A stretch of DNA of 64,000 bases, taken from positions 248,001-312,000 of the forward strand of contig OY729418.1 of the NCBI GenBank assembly GCA_963422275.1. The letters are read 5' to 3'. Below, piece after piece: positions 38,236 to 51,746 of the stretch. Every line of letters begins with the position of its first letter. Within the stretch, counting starts at the first letter, position 1. Position numbers and translations under genes: made by a program. Source of the stretch: G963422275 sp963422275 (GTDB taxonomy: Bacteria > Pseudomonadota > Alphaproteobacteria > Rhodobacterales > Rhodobacteraceae). The notes under the pieces are model-generated. The model was not told where the DNA came from, did no database searches, and saw only the letters and a list, made by a program, of their open reading frames with translations.

Positions 38236-38763
38236 ATGACCCAGGCGGCGCAATCCAAAGTATTCGTCGACGGCAACAACGTCATGGGCTCGCGACCGGA
38301 CGGCTGGTGGCGCGATCGGGCAGACGCCGCCCGCCGGCTCATCGCCGACATCATTCCACTGGCGACCCGCCACGGTGGCGCATGGACGATCGTGTTCGAT
38401 GGGAAGGAGCCGCCCGCCATGCCGCCGTCGCCCGAGTGCCTCACCGCGATCCACACCGGACATCTTCGCAAGGACGGAGCGGATGACCGCATTGAGGAAC
38501 TGGTCCGCGAATACCCTGACGCGGCTGCGTTGCTCGTCTACACATCCGACGCCAAACTGCGCAATCGAGTGAAGGCGCTCGGCGCCCAGGTCATGGGATC
38601 CGGGACGTTGCTCAGGCAACTCGCGCAGGTGCGCGGCCCCAAGGTGCCAACTGACACTGGGCACCCGCACGACTCTGCCGAAGACGCCGGACGCGACCAC
38701 CGCGCAGACGCAAACCGGCCGGCTGTCCGCACCGGCGAAACCAGAAATCGCGAGCGAATGTGA
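38236..38763 (+). CDS. NYN-domain (PIN-like) putative ribonuclease
   Basis: A 175-residue protein. KVFVDGNNVMGSRPDGWWRDR gives the first acidic motif (DGNN), TIVFDGKEPP the second, and ADDRIEELVREYP with LLVYTSDAKLRNRVKALGAQV the third (Asp of TSD). This is the YacP/NYN type of PIN-like nuclease, which cuts RNA. The last 40 residues are low complexity and hydrophilic. It follows the AbiE module but is not obviously in its operon. Confidence 0.8.
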   Translation: MTQAAQSKVFVDGNNVMGSRPDGWWRDRADAARRLIADIIPLATRHGGAWTIVFDGKEPPAMPPSPECLTAIHTGHLRKDGADDRIEELVREYPDAAALLVYTSDAKLRNRVKALGAQVMGSGTLLRQLAQVRGPKVPTDTGHPHDSAEDAGRDHRADANRPAVRTGETRNRERM

Positions 38764-38948
38764 TCATCGCTGGCCGGGACGCGATATCCCGCTGGTCGTA
38801 AGTGTTCGGCCAAACGGTGATGGCCCTAGGTAATTGTTCGGTTATCGGGTGATGGGTCAGATGCTGGGCTGGGCTTGCCTTCATCCACACCACCACATGT
38901 AGCAATTTGGGACTGGTAACGCGATTCGACCTGCGCTAGTTTCCGCGC

Positions 38949-40950
38949 ATGGCGAGCCGCGACGAGGATTTCGGGGCAAACCTGACGCTGATCGAGGTGG
39001 ACGACGGGATTTTGTCGTCCTCCGCGTTGGCGCCGGCGCGCGAGGCGCGTGACTGGCGGTCCCTATACGAGCAGGCGCATGCCCGCGCGGAGCGGGAGTG
39101 CTCACGAGCGGACACAGCCGAAGCGCGCGCCGAAGAGCTCCGCTGGGCGGAGGCGGACGCCCGCGGCCGCGCGGGTTCGCTGAAGTGGCAGCTTGACCGC
39201 TGCCGCAGCAAACTGAAGGCGGCTGTTGAAGAGGCGAAGGACGTCCGCCGCGCAGCGAAGAATGCCCTTTCCCTGCAAGCGGAGGTCACGCGCCTAGAGA
39301 AGCTGCTTTCCGAAGCCAGCATCGAGTCGGCCAAGCGCAGCCGATCACAAAGGCGGACGAGGACAGACGCCGGCTGCGTGCGACCCTGGAGCGGGCGGAG
39401 AATCAGAAGACCACGATCAAATCCTTGCGCACGGAACGCGGTGAGCTGCGCAAGGAGACCATACGCCGACAGTACGACCAGGACATTCAACTGCGCGCGG
39501 TGCTGAGACGGTTGCTCGATCAATCGGACAGGGTTCGGTCGCTGTCGGACGAGGTCTTCTGGCTGCGCCTTTCGCTGGACGTGGCCAAGGGGGCCAACGA
39601 GAAGCTGACGGCCCGGGTTGCCAAGCTCCGCGCGGTCGGAGCAACGCTTTCGAAGTTGCCGGTCGACGAGGTCGCGGCGCCAGAAGGCGGCGATCAAGTC
39701 GCTGTCTCGGGAAAACGCCCGGCTTCGCAGGACCGCGAAGGTCTCCCAGACCCGGATCGAGAAGTTGGAAGCGCAGTATGCCAGGCTTCGTGCAAGCGCG
39801 GCCATGCTGCAGAAGGCCCTCTTCGGGAGCAGGAGCGAGCAGCAGGAGAAACCGCGCTCGGAGCGCAAGCGCGGACAACAGCCCGGCGCTCCCGGCCACA
39901 GGCGCACCCAGCGGCCTGCGCTTGAGGAAAAGGAGGAAGAGCACAACCCGCCGAAGAATGCGCGCCGGTGTTCCTGTTGCGAAAAGCCCTACGTGGCGAA
40001 CGGCGAGCGTTCCTCGACCCCATCGAGATCGGGGTCAAGGCCCACACGCGCAAGATCGTCCGTCCTCGGTGGCGCCGAAGTTGCGGCTGTGCATCGTCAC
40101 CTCTGGAGGTGACAGCTCCCCCGGTGCCGAGACTGTTCCCGAGGACGCCCTATGGAACCAGCGTGTGGGCGTGCGCCCTGTTCGAGCCATTCGACGACGC
40201 GACCCGCACACACCAGAACGAGGCGGCGGTGCGCCATGGTGACGAGACCGGCTGGCGCGTCCAGTCACTGAGCGAGGCGGACCGCTCCAGCCGCGCGTGG
40301 CTGTGGACCTCGGTGAGCGACGACGCGGTCTACTTCCACATCGACCCCTCACGCAGCGCCAAGGTCGCCCACCAGTTGTTCGGCACCGCCCCGTGCATTC
40401 TGTTCCTCGTCTGCGACCGCCTCTCGACCTACAAGACGATGGCGCGCGAACGCGACAGCGCGGTGATTCTCTGTTGGTGCTGGGCGCATCAGCGCCGCGA
40501 CTCCATCCACGGTGCGGCCGGTCAGGCACGGCTGACCCACTGGTGCCAAGGATAGATCGAACGAATCGCGTCGATCTACAAGCTGAACAAGGCGAGGTTG
40601 GAACATTGCGACCCCGCTCTCGAACGCCAGACGGCGGCGTTCACCGCCGCGCAGGGCGCGTTGGAAGCGGAGGTCGAGCGCTTGTTCGTGGACGCCGAGC
40701 AGGAACTCGCCGCCTCGCCGGCCGGTGCGCGCGAGACAAAGGCGCTGCGCTCGCTGCTCAACCATCGCAGCGGGCTGAGCGTCTTCGTGGACAAGCCCCC
40801 AGGTGCCGATGGACAATAATGCCGCGGAAAGGGCGCTCAGAAGGCCCCGTCATCGGAAGACGGCTCTCGTTCGGCTCCGATAGCGAGACCGGCGCCCGGT
40901 TCACGGCGCTGGCTGGAGGCGTGGATCGAAGCCTGCGCTGAAAATGGCGG
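38949..40950 (+). pseudogene. IS66-family transposase (TnpC), multiply frameshifted
   Basis: A long coiled-coil N-terminal part (EARDWRSLYEQAHARAERE onward) leads through several frames to LQKALFGSRSEQQE, a zinc-finger stretch (CSCCEKPYV), the catalytic region RLFPRTPYGTSVWA and GDETGWRVQ, CDRLSTYKTMARE, WCWAHQRRD, and finally MDNNAAERALR. All are hallmarks of IS66 TnpC. At least four frame changes and a stop at 40553-40555 interrupt it. TnpA and TnpB are absent. The N-terminal extension is longer than in common IS66 transposases. Confidence 0.8.
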
Positions 40951-40974
40951 CCGACCGCCGGACGACCCGTCGCC

Positions 40975-41403
40975 GTGGCTGCCCTGATCGATGAGCGAGG
41001 AACGCAGGCGCGCATTGACGGCGCCGGGATGACTGCCGGCGTCGAGTGCTGCTATTACGGGCGCGACTTCACCACCGAAGAGATGGCGCTGATCGCCGCC
41101 TCTCCGCCGCCCAATCGCCATACCCTGTCGAAGGAGTTCTGCCGACGCATCGGCTGGTTTAAGCCCGACGGAGGGATCAAGGACATAATGGCCAGGGTGA
41201 CGATGCTGGCCATGCACAAGGACGGGTTGATCGTCCTGCTGCCGCCGAAATGGCCACGCCCGCCGCGCCGGCCCATGGTGTTCGGGCCCGACACCGAGCC
41301 GCCAGCGGATCCGGCGCCGACAACCCTCGCCGCCGTCACCGCGTGCCCGAACGAAAACGCCCTGGTCAGCAACATACATGCAGCGTCAGCATGGCGGTGT
41401 TGA
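40975..41403 (+). CDS. DruA-like (DUF4338) protein, N-terminal fragment
   Basis: The frame reads YYGRDFTTEEMALIAASPPP, then LSKEFCRRIGWFKPDGGIKD and VTMLAMHKDGLIVLLPPKW. This is the N-terminal winged-helix-like part of DUF4338 proteins, the family that includes DruA of the Druantia anti-phage system and relatives next to IS66-type transposons. The conserved catalytic-looking C-terminal domain is missing: the frame ends 60 residues later, just before the rRNA operon. Likely start at ATG 41029. Position immediately after an IS66 transposase fits transposon cargo rather than a Druantia operon. Confidence 0.6.
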   Translation: MAALIDERGTQARIDGAGMTAGVECCYYGRDFTTEEMALIAASPPPNRHTLSKEFCRRIGWFKPDGGIKDIMARVTMLAMHKDGLIVLLPPKWPRPPRRPMVFGPDTEPPADPAPTTLAAVTACPNENALVSNIHAASAWRC

Positions 41404-41448
41404 CCTCTGTGTTGATCGCACCCGCATCTGTTCAATTGCTGAATCGAA

Positions 41449-41482
41449 AAGCCCCTGAAAACGTCAATGTTTTCAGGGGCTT
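41449..41482 (-). terminator. rRNA operon terminator
   Basis: A perfect 14-bp stem (AAGCCCCTGAAAAC and GTTTTCAGGGGCTT) with a 6-base loop, directly after tRNA-fMet on the minus strand and followed by a short T-rich run. It may also work on the plus strand for the DruA-like frame. Confidence 0.85.
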
Positions 41483-41485
41483 CAG

Positions 41486-41562
<77 letters not shown>

Positions 41563-41640
41563 CCAAATCTCCGAACGACACGAATCCGCGCGTTCGGTTC
41601 AATGCTGGAATCATGAAGACAGCGGCGTGCTCTTTTCAAG

Positions 41641-41755
41641 TCTGGCGGCGACCTACTCTCCCACGCCTTTAGACGCAGTACCATCGGCGCTACGGTGCTT
41701 AACCATCGAGTTCGGGATGGGATCGGGTGTTTCACTCGTGCCATGACCGCCAAAC
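41641..41755 (-). rRNA. rrf: 5S ribosomal RNA
   Basis: About 115 nt, starting near TTTGGCGGTCATGGCACGAG and containing the conserved CCCGAACTCGATGGTTAAGC. It lies between 23S and tRNA-fMet. Ends are approximate to a few bases. Confidence 0.95.
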
Positions 41756-41814
41756 CTGAAAAGAGCACGCTGCGGATGAATCCGCAGTTCCAAGCCCAGC
41801 TTTTTCCGGATCGA

Positions 41815-44635
<2,821 letters not shown>

Positions 44636-44855
44636 GATCCAGAAAAAGCAAGGCTTTTCCTGGCGTCAAAAGCTGTTGCTTCCCTTGTCCGGGAAACGCT
44701 CCCGGACAGGTCAGTGTCTTTGACTTGGAAAGACAGTTGCCTTCGCCGGACTCGCGTCCGTCACGGCACCGCTCGCACTGAGCGACGCCTTGGCAACGTC
44801 TCGTGTTTCGCTGTCTTCACGATGTCAAATGGCCAGCGGCCGGCAAGCCAGCCCC

Positions 44856-44931
44856 TGGTGGAGCGTACCGGGATCGAACCGGTGACCTCCTGATTGCAAA
44901 TCAGACGCTCTCCCAGCTGAGCTAACGCCCC
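44856..44931 (-). tRNA. tRNA-Ala (TGC)
   Basis: 76 nt with encoded CCA in the 16S-23S spacer. Begins GGGGCGTTAGCTCAGCTGGG, with anticodon TGC in CTGATTTGCAATCAG and a complete T arm. Confidence 0.98.
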
Positions 44932-44935
44932 GTGT

Positions 44936-45012
44936 TGGTGGGTCGGGGAGGACTTGAACCTCCGACCTCACGCTTATCAGGCGTGCGCTCTCTCCGCCTG
45001 AGCTACCGACCC
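44936..45012 (-). tRNA. tRNA-Ile (GAT)
   Basis: 77 nt with encoded CCA in the 16S-23S spacer, upstream of tRNA-Ala. Begins GGGTCGGTAGCTCAGGCGGA, with anticodon GAT in CGCCTGATAAGCGTG. Confidence 0.98.
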
Positions 45013-45141
45013 GCCTTGTTCGGACGTTCAGCAGCAGCCTGATTTCGGTCTTGAAGAGATATGAGGGCAGTCTGGCCCGGTTGCCCTTGAAGGGCTGCCA
45101 AGTCGCGCCGCGAATCCGGACGAATCCGGAAATCGGAGCGC

Positions 45142-46614
<1,473 letters not shown>

Positions 46615-46690
46615 AAATGCCTTTGCGGCATCTTGACGTTTGAGCCAATGCACATCGTCGCCGACCTCGCGGCCGGCTTGAAGCTGACAC

Positions 46691-47137
46691 TCAAATCATC
46701 GGCCGAAGCCTATTGAGCCGACATGCATCCAGCTCATCCATCGAAAATGGACCAAGCTGCCCGCATATCTCTTCAATTCCGTCAATTTCAAAGAACCGGC
46801 TGCAAAACAACGGCGCACCAAACCAAATTGGCGCAATACCCTGTCCTGCCCGCCTGATTTGCCCGCTAGAGTTATTAGTTATTCCTCCAGCGGCGTCGAC
46901 CAAGATATCAACCCGAATCACCTCATTCAAGGTTTTTTCTGGAAATTCGAGCATTTTTCGAAATTTCTCGGTTTTTGTCCCAGTTGGCGAAAAGACGGAC
47001 CCAGAAACCGGGAGGATGCCCCGCAGGGCCGGAGCGAGTGCGTCGGAAAGGCCGTTTGCAGAGAAAACGCGAGTGTCTGGCGGAGCAAGGAACAAGGCGG
47101 CATTCGCATCATGATTCGTGGCAATGCTCGATGCATC
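46691..47137 (-). pseudogene. Unrecognised gene fragment upstream of the rRNA operon
   Basis: A minus-strand frame of about 148 codons with convincing protein composition (ATNHDANAALFLAPPDTRV, RGILPVSGSVFSPTGTKTEK, VRVDILVDAAGGITNNSSG read in parts) that ends 77 bp before the 16S gene. It has no good start and its upstream side is bounded by the IS5 insertion at 47155. Probably the 3' part of a larger gene; I do not recognise the family. Confidence 0.4.
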
Positions 47138-47176
47138 TCAACTCTCTGCCCTAGGGAACCTCTGAATATAGCCTGA

Positions 47177-47510
47177 ATTGCTTATGCACATGGCTCCGGC
47201 GACACAGGGCATTGTGTCCGTGATGTCGGTGATGGAATGTTCGCATGATATTCTGGACGTGGAACCGTCCCATGACCGAAATCCCCGCCAGCCTCATCGC
47301 CTTTCAGCGCCGGTTCCCCGACGACGACGCCTGCGGGGCCACGCCCTGCAGCGCCAAGCGCCTCCAGACCTGTCTCGACGAGTTCGTCTTTCGCTTCAAT
47401 CGGCGCCGAAACCGCCACACTGCCTTCCTGTCCTTGTTCCTGCAGGCTCTACGCGCCAAACCTCAGCCCTGCCACATCTTGATCAAACCGGAACCAAGTG
47501 CATAAGCAGT
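47177..47510 (+). mobile_element. 334-bp non-autonomous ISXO2-like (IS1595 superfamily) element
   Basis: Terminal inverted repeats ATTGCTTATGCACATGG and, reverse-complemented, ACTGCTTATGCACTTGG. An 8-bp duplication TAGCCTGA flanks it (47169-47176, 47511-47518), as expected for this family. Inside, the first codons of the transposase (MTEIPASLIAFQRRFPDDDA) are fused to its last part (LDEFVFRFNRRRNRHTAFLS), so the catalytic centre is deleted. A related, longer copy begins at 63538. Confidence 0.88.
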
Positions 47511-47594
47511 TAGCCTGATTTTGGGCGTTGCATTGCGCATCCGGTGCGCGCCCGCTGTCTTGCGCCACGCCTTTTTTGGGGGGAGGATCACGAC

Positions 47595-48541
47595 ATGCAG
47601 CGCCTTCAGCAACTGACCTTTGCCAGCCTCCAATGCGATCGCAAGAAGCGCAAGACGCGCCGCGAGATCTTTCTGGAGCGGATGGACGGCCCGATCCCCT
47701 GGGAGCGTCTGGAGGCCCGCATTGCGCCGGCGTGTCCGAAGGGCGGCCGCAAGGGGCGACAGCCGCATCCGCTGTCGGTGATGCTGCGCGTGCACTGCGT
47801 GCAGCCGTTCTGCAACCTGAGCGATCCGCTGATGGAGGACCGGCTTGCGAGGCGGAGAGCATCCGGCGCTTTGCCGGGGCGGTGCTTGAGAAGGTTCCGG
47901 ACGAGACGACGATCCCGACTTCCGCCACCGGCTGGAGCGCCACGGACTGGCGCACCAGCTGTTCGGGAGATCAGGGATCACCTGGCCGAGGGGGGGGGTG
48001 CTGAAGAAGGGCGGCATCGTTGACGCCACCATCATCTCGGCGCCATCGTCGACCGGGAACGAGAGCAACGCCCGCGACCCGGAGATGCACCAGACAAGGA
48101 AGGAGAACCGGTGGCATTTCGGGATGAAGCTGCACATCGGCACCGACCCCCGGGGTCTGGTGCATCACCTGGAGGGAACGGCCGCCAACGTCGCGACCTG
48201 ACGCCTTCGGACCGGCTTCTGCACGGCAAGGAGGAGCAAGTCTGGGGTGACTCTGGATATCGCGGGATCGGCAAGCGCGCGGAGCACGCGCATCGCGAGG
48301 TGTCGTGGCGGATTGCCATGCCCCCGGGCAAGCGCCGGACGCTGGCGCCGGGCAGCGCCGCGGCCAGGGCGGAGAAGGCGAAGGCCCGGGTGCGGGCGCG
48401 GGTGGAACATCCGTTCCGGATCGTCAAGCGGGTGTTCGGCTGCGACATGGTTCGCCATCGGGGTCTGGAGAGGAACGTGCAGCGGCTTGCGCCACTTCCG
48501 GGCTTCTCGAACCTGATGATTGCCCAGCCGCACCTGTCGTG
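47595..48541 (+). pseudogene. IS5-group transposase, frameshifted
   Basis: Begins MQRLRQ-like (MQRLQQLTFASLQCDRKKRK), keeps GPIPWERLEARIAPACPKGG and ends VEHPFRIVKRVFGC through GFSNLMIAQPHLS. The middle is out of frame: AESIRRFAGAVLEKVPDE lies in another frame and small deletions occur around 47925 and 47970, and again near 48195. The DDE residues are present but cannot be joined in one frame. Confidence 0.8.
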
Positions 48542-48722
48542 ACAAGGGATCAGTGTGTCCGGAATTTGCCGGACCGGCCCTGCGGGGGCTGAAGCAGCGG
48601 CGGTTTCGTCCCGAAAACGCGCATTTGCGGCTTCCGGACCGCCGAAAACCGACCGGTGCAGCCGGGAAGGGCAAATCCAGCAGCAAACCCCAAAAAAAAC
48701 CCTCCAAATCAGAGGTTCCCTA

Positions 48723-49444
48723 GGTCGTGTACTCATAAAGGGAAAAGGGATTTTCTTTCCGGCTCTGATGTAATTCAAGCTTCCAAACAGCGGGAGATTG
48801 AGGATGCAGGGACGGCACGATCTGACGGATGCGGAATGGGCGATCATCTCGCCGTTGCCGCCTGACAAGCCGCGGGGCGTTCCGCGGGTGGACGACCGGC
48901 GGGTGATCGGCGGGATCTTTCAAATCCTGCGCACCGGCACGCCGTGGCGCGACCTTCCGGAACGCTGCGGGCCATATACGACAGTCTGCAACCGCTGGGC
49001 CAGGCAAGGGGTGCGGGAGCGCCTGTTCGGGGCGCTGGCGGCGCGCTCGCCGGGGTCTCTTCATCTCCTCGACGCCTCGGTGGGCGCGCCCACCAGCACG
49101 TCGCGGGCCAAGCCTCCGACAAGGCTGCCGTGCCGGCCCTCCTTGACGGCCTTGAGCCGGCCCGGGACACCGTCGCCGACCGCGGCTATGACGCCCGCGC
49201 CATCCTCAAACGCATCGCCGACCATGGCTCTTGCCCCCACATCCCGACCCAACGGGATCGCCGGGAGCGGCGCTCGGTGCCCGATCACCTCTACCGCCTC
49301 CGCAACCTCGTCGGACGTTTCTTCAACAAGCTCGAACACTTCCGAGGCATTGCGACCCGCTACCACAAGCTCGCAAGAAACTTCCTCGCCGCAATCGCCC
49401 TTGCCTGCATCCGCCTCTGGATCAAAACTAATGAGTACACGACC
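48723..49444 (+). mobile_element. IS427-like element, internally deleted
   Basis: 722 bp between GGTCGTGTACTCAT and ATGAGTACACGACC, flanked by TA. The transposase N-terminus (GRHDLTDAEWAIISPLPPDK) and C-terminus (TRYHKLARNFLAAIALACIR) are present; the A6G slippery site and neighbouring sequence are deleted. It directly abuts the IS5-group element. Confidence 0.85.
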
Positions 49445-49499
49445 TAGAGTTGCACGAAGCGGTTCACGCGGCGAGTGCTCTGAGAGCCTTGCTGCCTCA

Positions 49500-49987
49500 C
49501 TTTGACCCTTCGGCGTCGATCTGGTCGATTTGACGCTGTAGCGAAATGCGGTCGAGGCTTTCGACCGGCAGGTTAGCGAACGCCAGAATCCTGCGGCTCA
49601 GCAGGCGGTAGATCTCCGCAAAATGAAGAATTCGTTCGCTTTCCGAACCCTCAAACTTGACAGGGTCGGGAATGTTCCAATGAGCGGACAGTTGCGACCC
49701 AAGCCAGGCTGGACATCCCTCGGCGGCTGCGTTGCCACATACTGCAAGCACAAAATTCATTTAGATGCCGCTATCCTGAAAGGTATCGACTCCTTTTGGA
49801 TGCAGTCTGGATGTCTCGTGGCCAGCCTGCTCCAGCACCCGCAGCGCAAGCGGGTTCACGGTTGAGGCAGGATTTGCACCTGTCGAAAACGCCTGGAATT
49901 TTCCTTTTCCTGCGTCATTGAGGATAGCTTCGGAAAAAAAATCGAGCGCACAGATTTTTCGGTGCACATAAAGAGAACATTGAACAT
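49500..49987 (-). pseudogene. arsC: Arsenate reductase ArsC, LMW-phosphatase type, broken
   Basis: From an ATG at 49987 the frame reads MFNVLFMCTEKSVRSIF, the P-loop start of thioredoxin-coupled ArsC (Cys of MCTENSVRS, here with N to K). It then loses frame in a run of eight T on the coding strand. The next frame continues FSEAILNDAGKGKFQAFSTG to HPKGVDTFQDSGI, meets an in-frame TAA at 49761, and resumes MNFVLAVCGNAAAEGCPAW to the end. One two-base insertion and one nonsense change inactivate it. It follows arsR in the same direction. Confidence 0.8.
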
Positions 49988-50003
49988 CCTGTCGCTCAGC
50001 TCT

Positions 50004-50321
50004 TCAATGGCCTCCTTGGACAGCGCGGCCGATGTCCAGACGTTCGTTGAAGCAGTCCGCGACCAGATAATCGATCATTGCCCCAAAGCTGGAAAGGTTG
50101 ACATTGTACTGTATGGACTTGCCGTGCCTGCTCGATTCGATCAGTCCTGCTTTGGAAAGCGAGGACAGATACGAGAACAGCGTGCTTGGCTTCAATCCGG
50201 TCGATTCGGCGAGTTCGCCGGGGCAAGCCCCACGGGGAGCACGACGGGCGAGCAACCGAAAGACTTCAAGGCGCCCGTCATGGCCAAGAGTGGACAGACT
50301 GGCAACTTGGGTTTTCGTTTC
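50004..50321 (-). CDS. arsR: ArsR-family repressor
   Basis: A 105-residue protein with a winged helix: ASLSTLGHDGRLEVFRLLAR, then CPGELAESTGLKPSTLFSYL and SKAGLIESSRHGKSIQY. It belongs to the arsenic-responsive group by its link with arsC 16 bp downstream. I chose the ATG at 50321, where family members start. It would repress the ars operon until metalloid binds; I cannot point to a classic paired-cysteine site in the recognition helix, so the inducer is uncertain. Confidence 0.82.
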   Translation of the reverse strand, partial: ETKTQVASLSTLGHDGRLEVFRLLARRAPRGACPGELAESTGLKPSTLFSYLSSLSKAGLIESSRHGKSIQYNVNLSSFGAMIDYLVADCFNERLDIGRAVQGGH

Positions 50322-50423
50322 CATAATGCATGAATTAACGAATTCGAACGCCAACCACCTTTTTTGATTGTCGGCACGGAAGGCGGCAGAGTTGACAAGG
50401 CCGTCGGTTGAAAGCACGTTGCC

Positions 50424-50444
50424 GCAACGCAATTCCAGCGTTGC
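50424..50444. promoter_or_regulatory. Inverted repeat between arsR and the dehydrogenase gene
   Basis: GCAACGC, seven bases, GCGTTGC form a perfect inverted repeat, and a third related half-site (GTTGC) lies just upstream. It sits about 100 bp ahead of arsR and 120 bp ahead of the plus-strand dehydrogenase. Could be an operator for either gene. Confidence 0.3.
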
Positions 50445-50564
50445 GTTAGGGCCAGTCGTGCCCGATTGAATCAACAGAACCGGATACTGCATAAGGACAC
50501 CCTAAGTGACGACCACCCCGCCCCCACACTCTCAAAACCTTTCCCGAGGAGTTACGCCCTGAAC

Positions 50565-51503
50565 ATGCCGAACATCACTGTAACCGAGTTCATGGACATC
50601 GCCGCCATCGAAACGCTGCGGAGAAAGTTTGATGTCATGTATGATCCAAGCCTATTCGATGACACCGAGCGCCTCCACAAAAGTTTGGCTCAGACGCGAG
50701 CAATACTCGTTCGAAACCGAACCAAGGTTGACGATCGACTTCTGAGCAAGGCACCGTGCCTGGAGTGCGTCGGCCGCTTGGGTGTCGGTCTGGACAACAT
50801 CGATCTTGACGCCTGCGAAGTCCGCAATATAGCAGTCTATCCAGCCTTCGGCGCCAACGACTTGAGCGTCGCGGAGTACGTTGTCACATCCGCCATGATG
50901 CTAATGCGCCGAGCTTTCCTTTCGTCCGACAAGATGCTGGATGGATCTTGGCCGCGGCAAGCGTGCAGCGGCAATGAGATTTCCGGCAAGGCGATGGGAC
51001 TGATCGGTTTCGGGAGGACCGCGCGGCGGACCGCCGACTTGGCACAAGCCATTGGCTTGCAGGTGTTCGCCCACGACCCGCATCTTCCTCTAGATCATCC
51101 GGCTTGGAGCTTGGCGGAGCGGCTGGAGCTAAGCGAGTTGTTGGCCGTGGCAGATGTGGTGAGCCTGCACATTCCACTTTTGGAGGACACCCGGCACCTC
51201 GTCGATTCGGACCTCATCGCGACGATGAAGCCAGGCGCCATTCTGATCAACGCGTCACGCGGAGGAATTGTCGATGAATCGGCCCTTGTTTCAGCTATTC
51301 GAGAGGGCCTGCTCGGTGGTGCGGCGTTGGACGTTTTTGAGACTGAGCCGTTAACCATCGAAGCGGCGCAAAAATTCGAGGGCCTGCGAAACATTCTCCT
51401 CACGCCTCACATTGCCGGCGTCACCGAGCAATCCAATGCACGTGTCAGTTCGCTCATTGCCGAGAAGGTAGCGAAGCATCTGTCTGGCGCAGCCGGGATT
51501 TGA
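50565..51503 (+). CDS. D-2-hydroxyacid dehydrogenase
   Basis: A 312-residue NAD-dependent dehydrogenase. NAD fold: MGLIGFGRTARRTADLAQ. Substrate and catalytic residues are all visible: Arg in INASRGGIVDE, Glu in FETEPL and His in TPHIAGVTEQS. The family covers phosphoglycerate, lactate, sulfolactate and related substrates. The TRAP transporter genes that follow suggest that an imported hydroxyacid or an organosulfonate is the substrate; the exact one is unknown. The start at ATG 50565 matches the family; the nearest Shine-Dalgarno-like GAGGA lies rather far upstream. Confidence 0.85.
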   Translation: MPNITVTEFMDIAAIETLRRKFDVMYDPSLFDDTERLHKSLAQTRAILVRNRTKVDDRLLSKAPCLECVGRLGVGLDNIDLDACEVRNIAVYPAFGANDLSVAEYVVTSAMMLMRRAFLSSDKMLDGSWPRQACSGNEISGKAMGLIGFGRTARRTADLAQAIGLQVFAHDPHLPLDHPAWSLAERLELSELLAVADVVSLHIPLLEDTRHLVDSDLIATMKPGAILINASRGGIVDESALVSAIREGLLGGAALDVFETEPLTIEAAQKFEGLRNILLTPHIAGVTEQSNARVSSLIAEKVAKHLSGAAGI

Positions 51504-51746
51504 TATGAGAAGACCCCGTCGCGCATTGCGGAGATTGTCGACTTGCGGTTCGGGGAGTATTCATCGATTATTGCGTGGCAGCTACCGCTGAAAACCAGAC
51601 TCCCTCGGATGCTCTGCTCGGGCGACTCGCCAGACCGCAAGGGCCAAGCTGAAATTGCCGGGAAATTTCGGGAGAATGCTGGCACCCTCCTGAAACTGGG
51701 TCGCCGTTCGGCGGGGCCTGTTCGTGGCGGAAAGAGGGCGAAGCAC

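Larger units (their letters stand above)
47155..48719 (+). mobile_element. IS5-group element carrying a nested ISXO2-like element
   Basis: Starts GGAACCTCTGAATATAGCCT and ends AAATCAGAGGTTCC, with a CTAG duplication on both sides (47151-47154 and 48720-48723). Its left end is split after 22 bp by the 334-bp ISXO2-like insertion at 47177-47510. Without that insert it is about 1220 bp. Confidence 0.9.
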
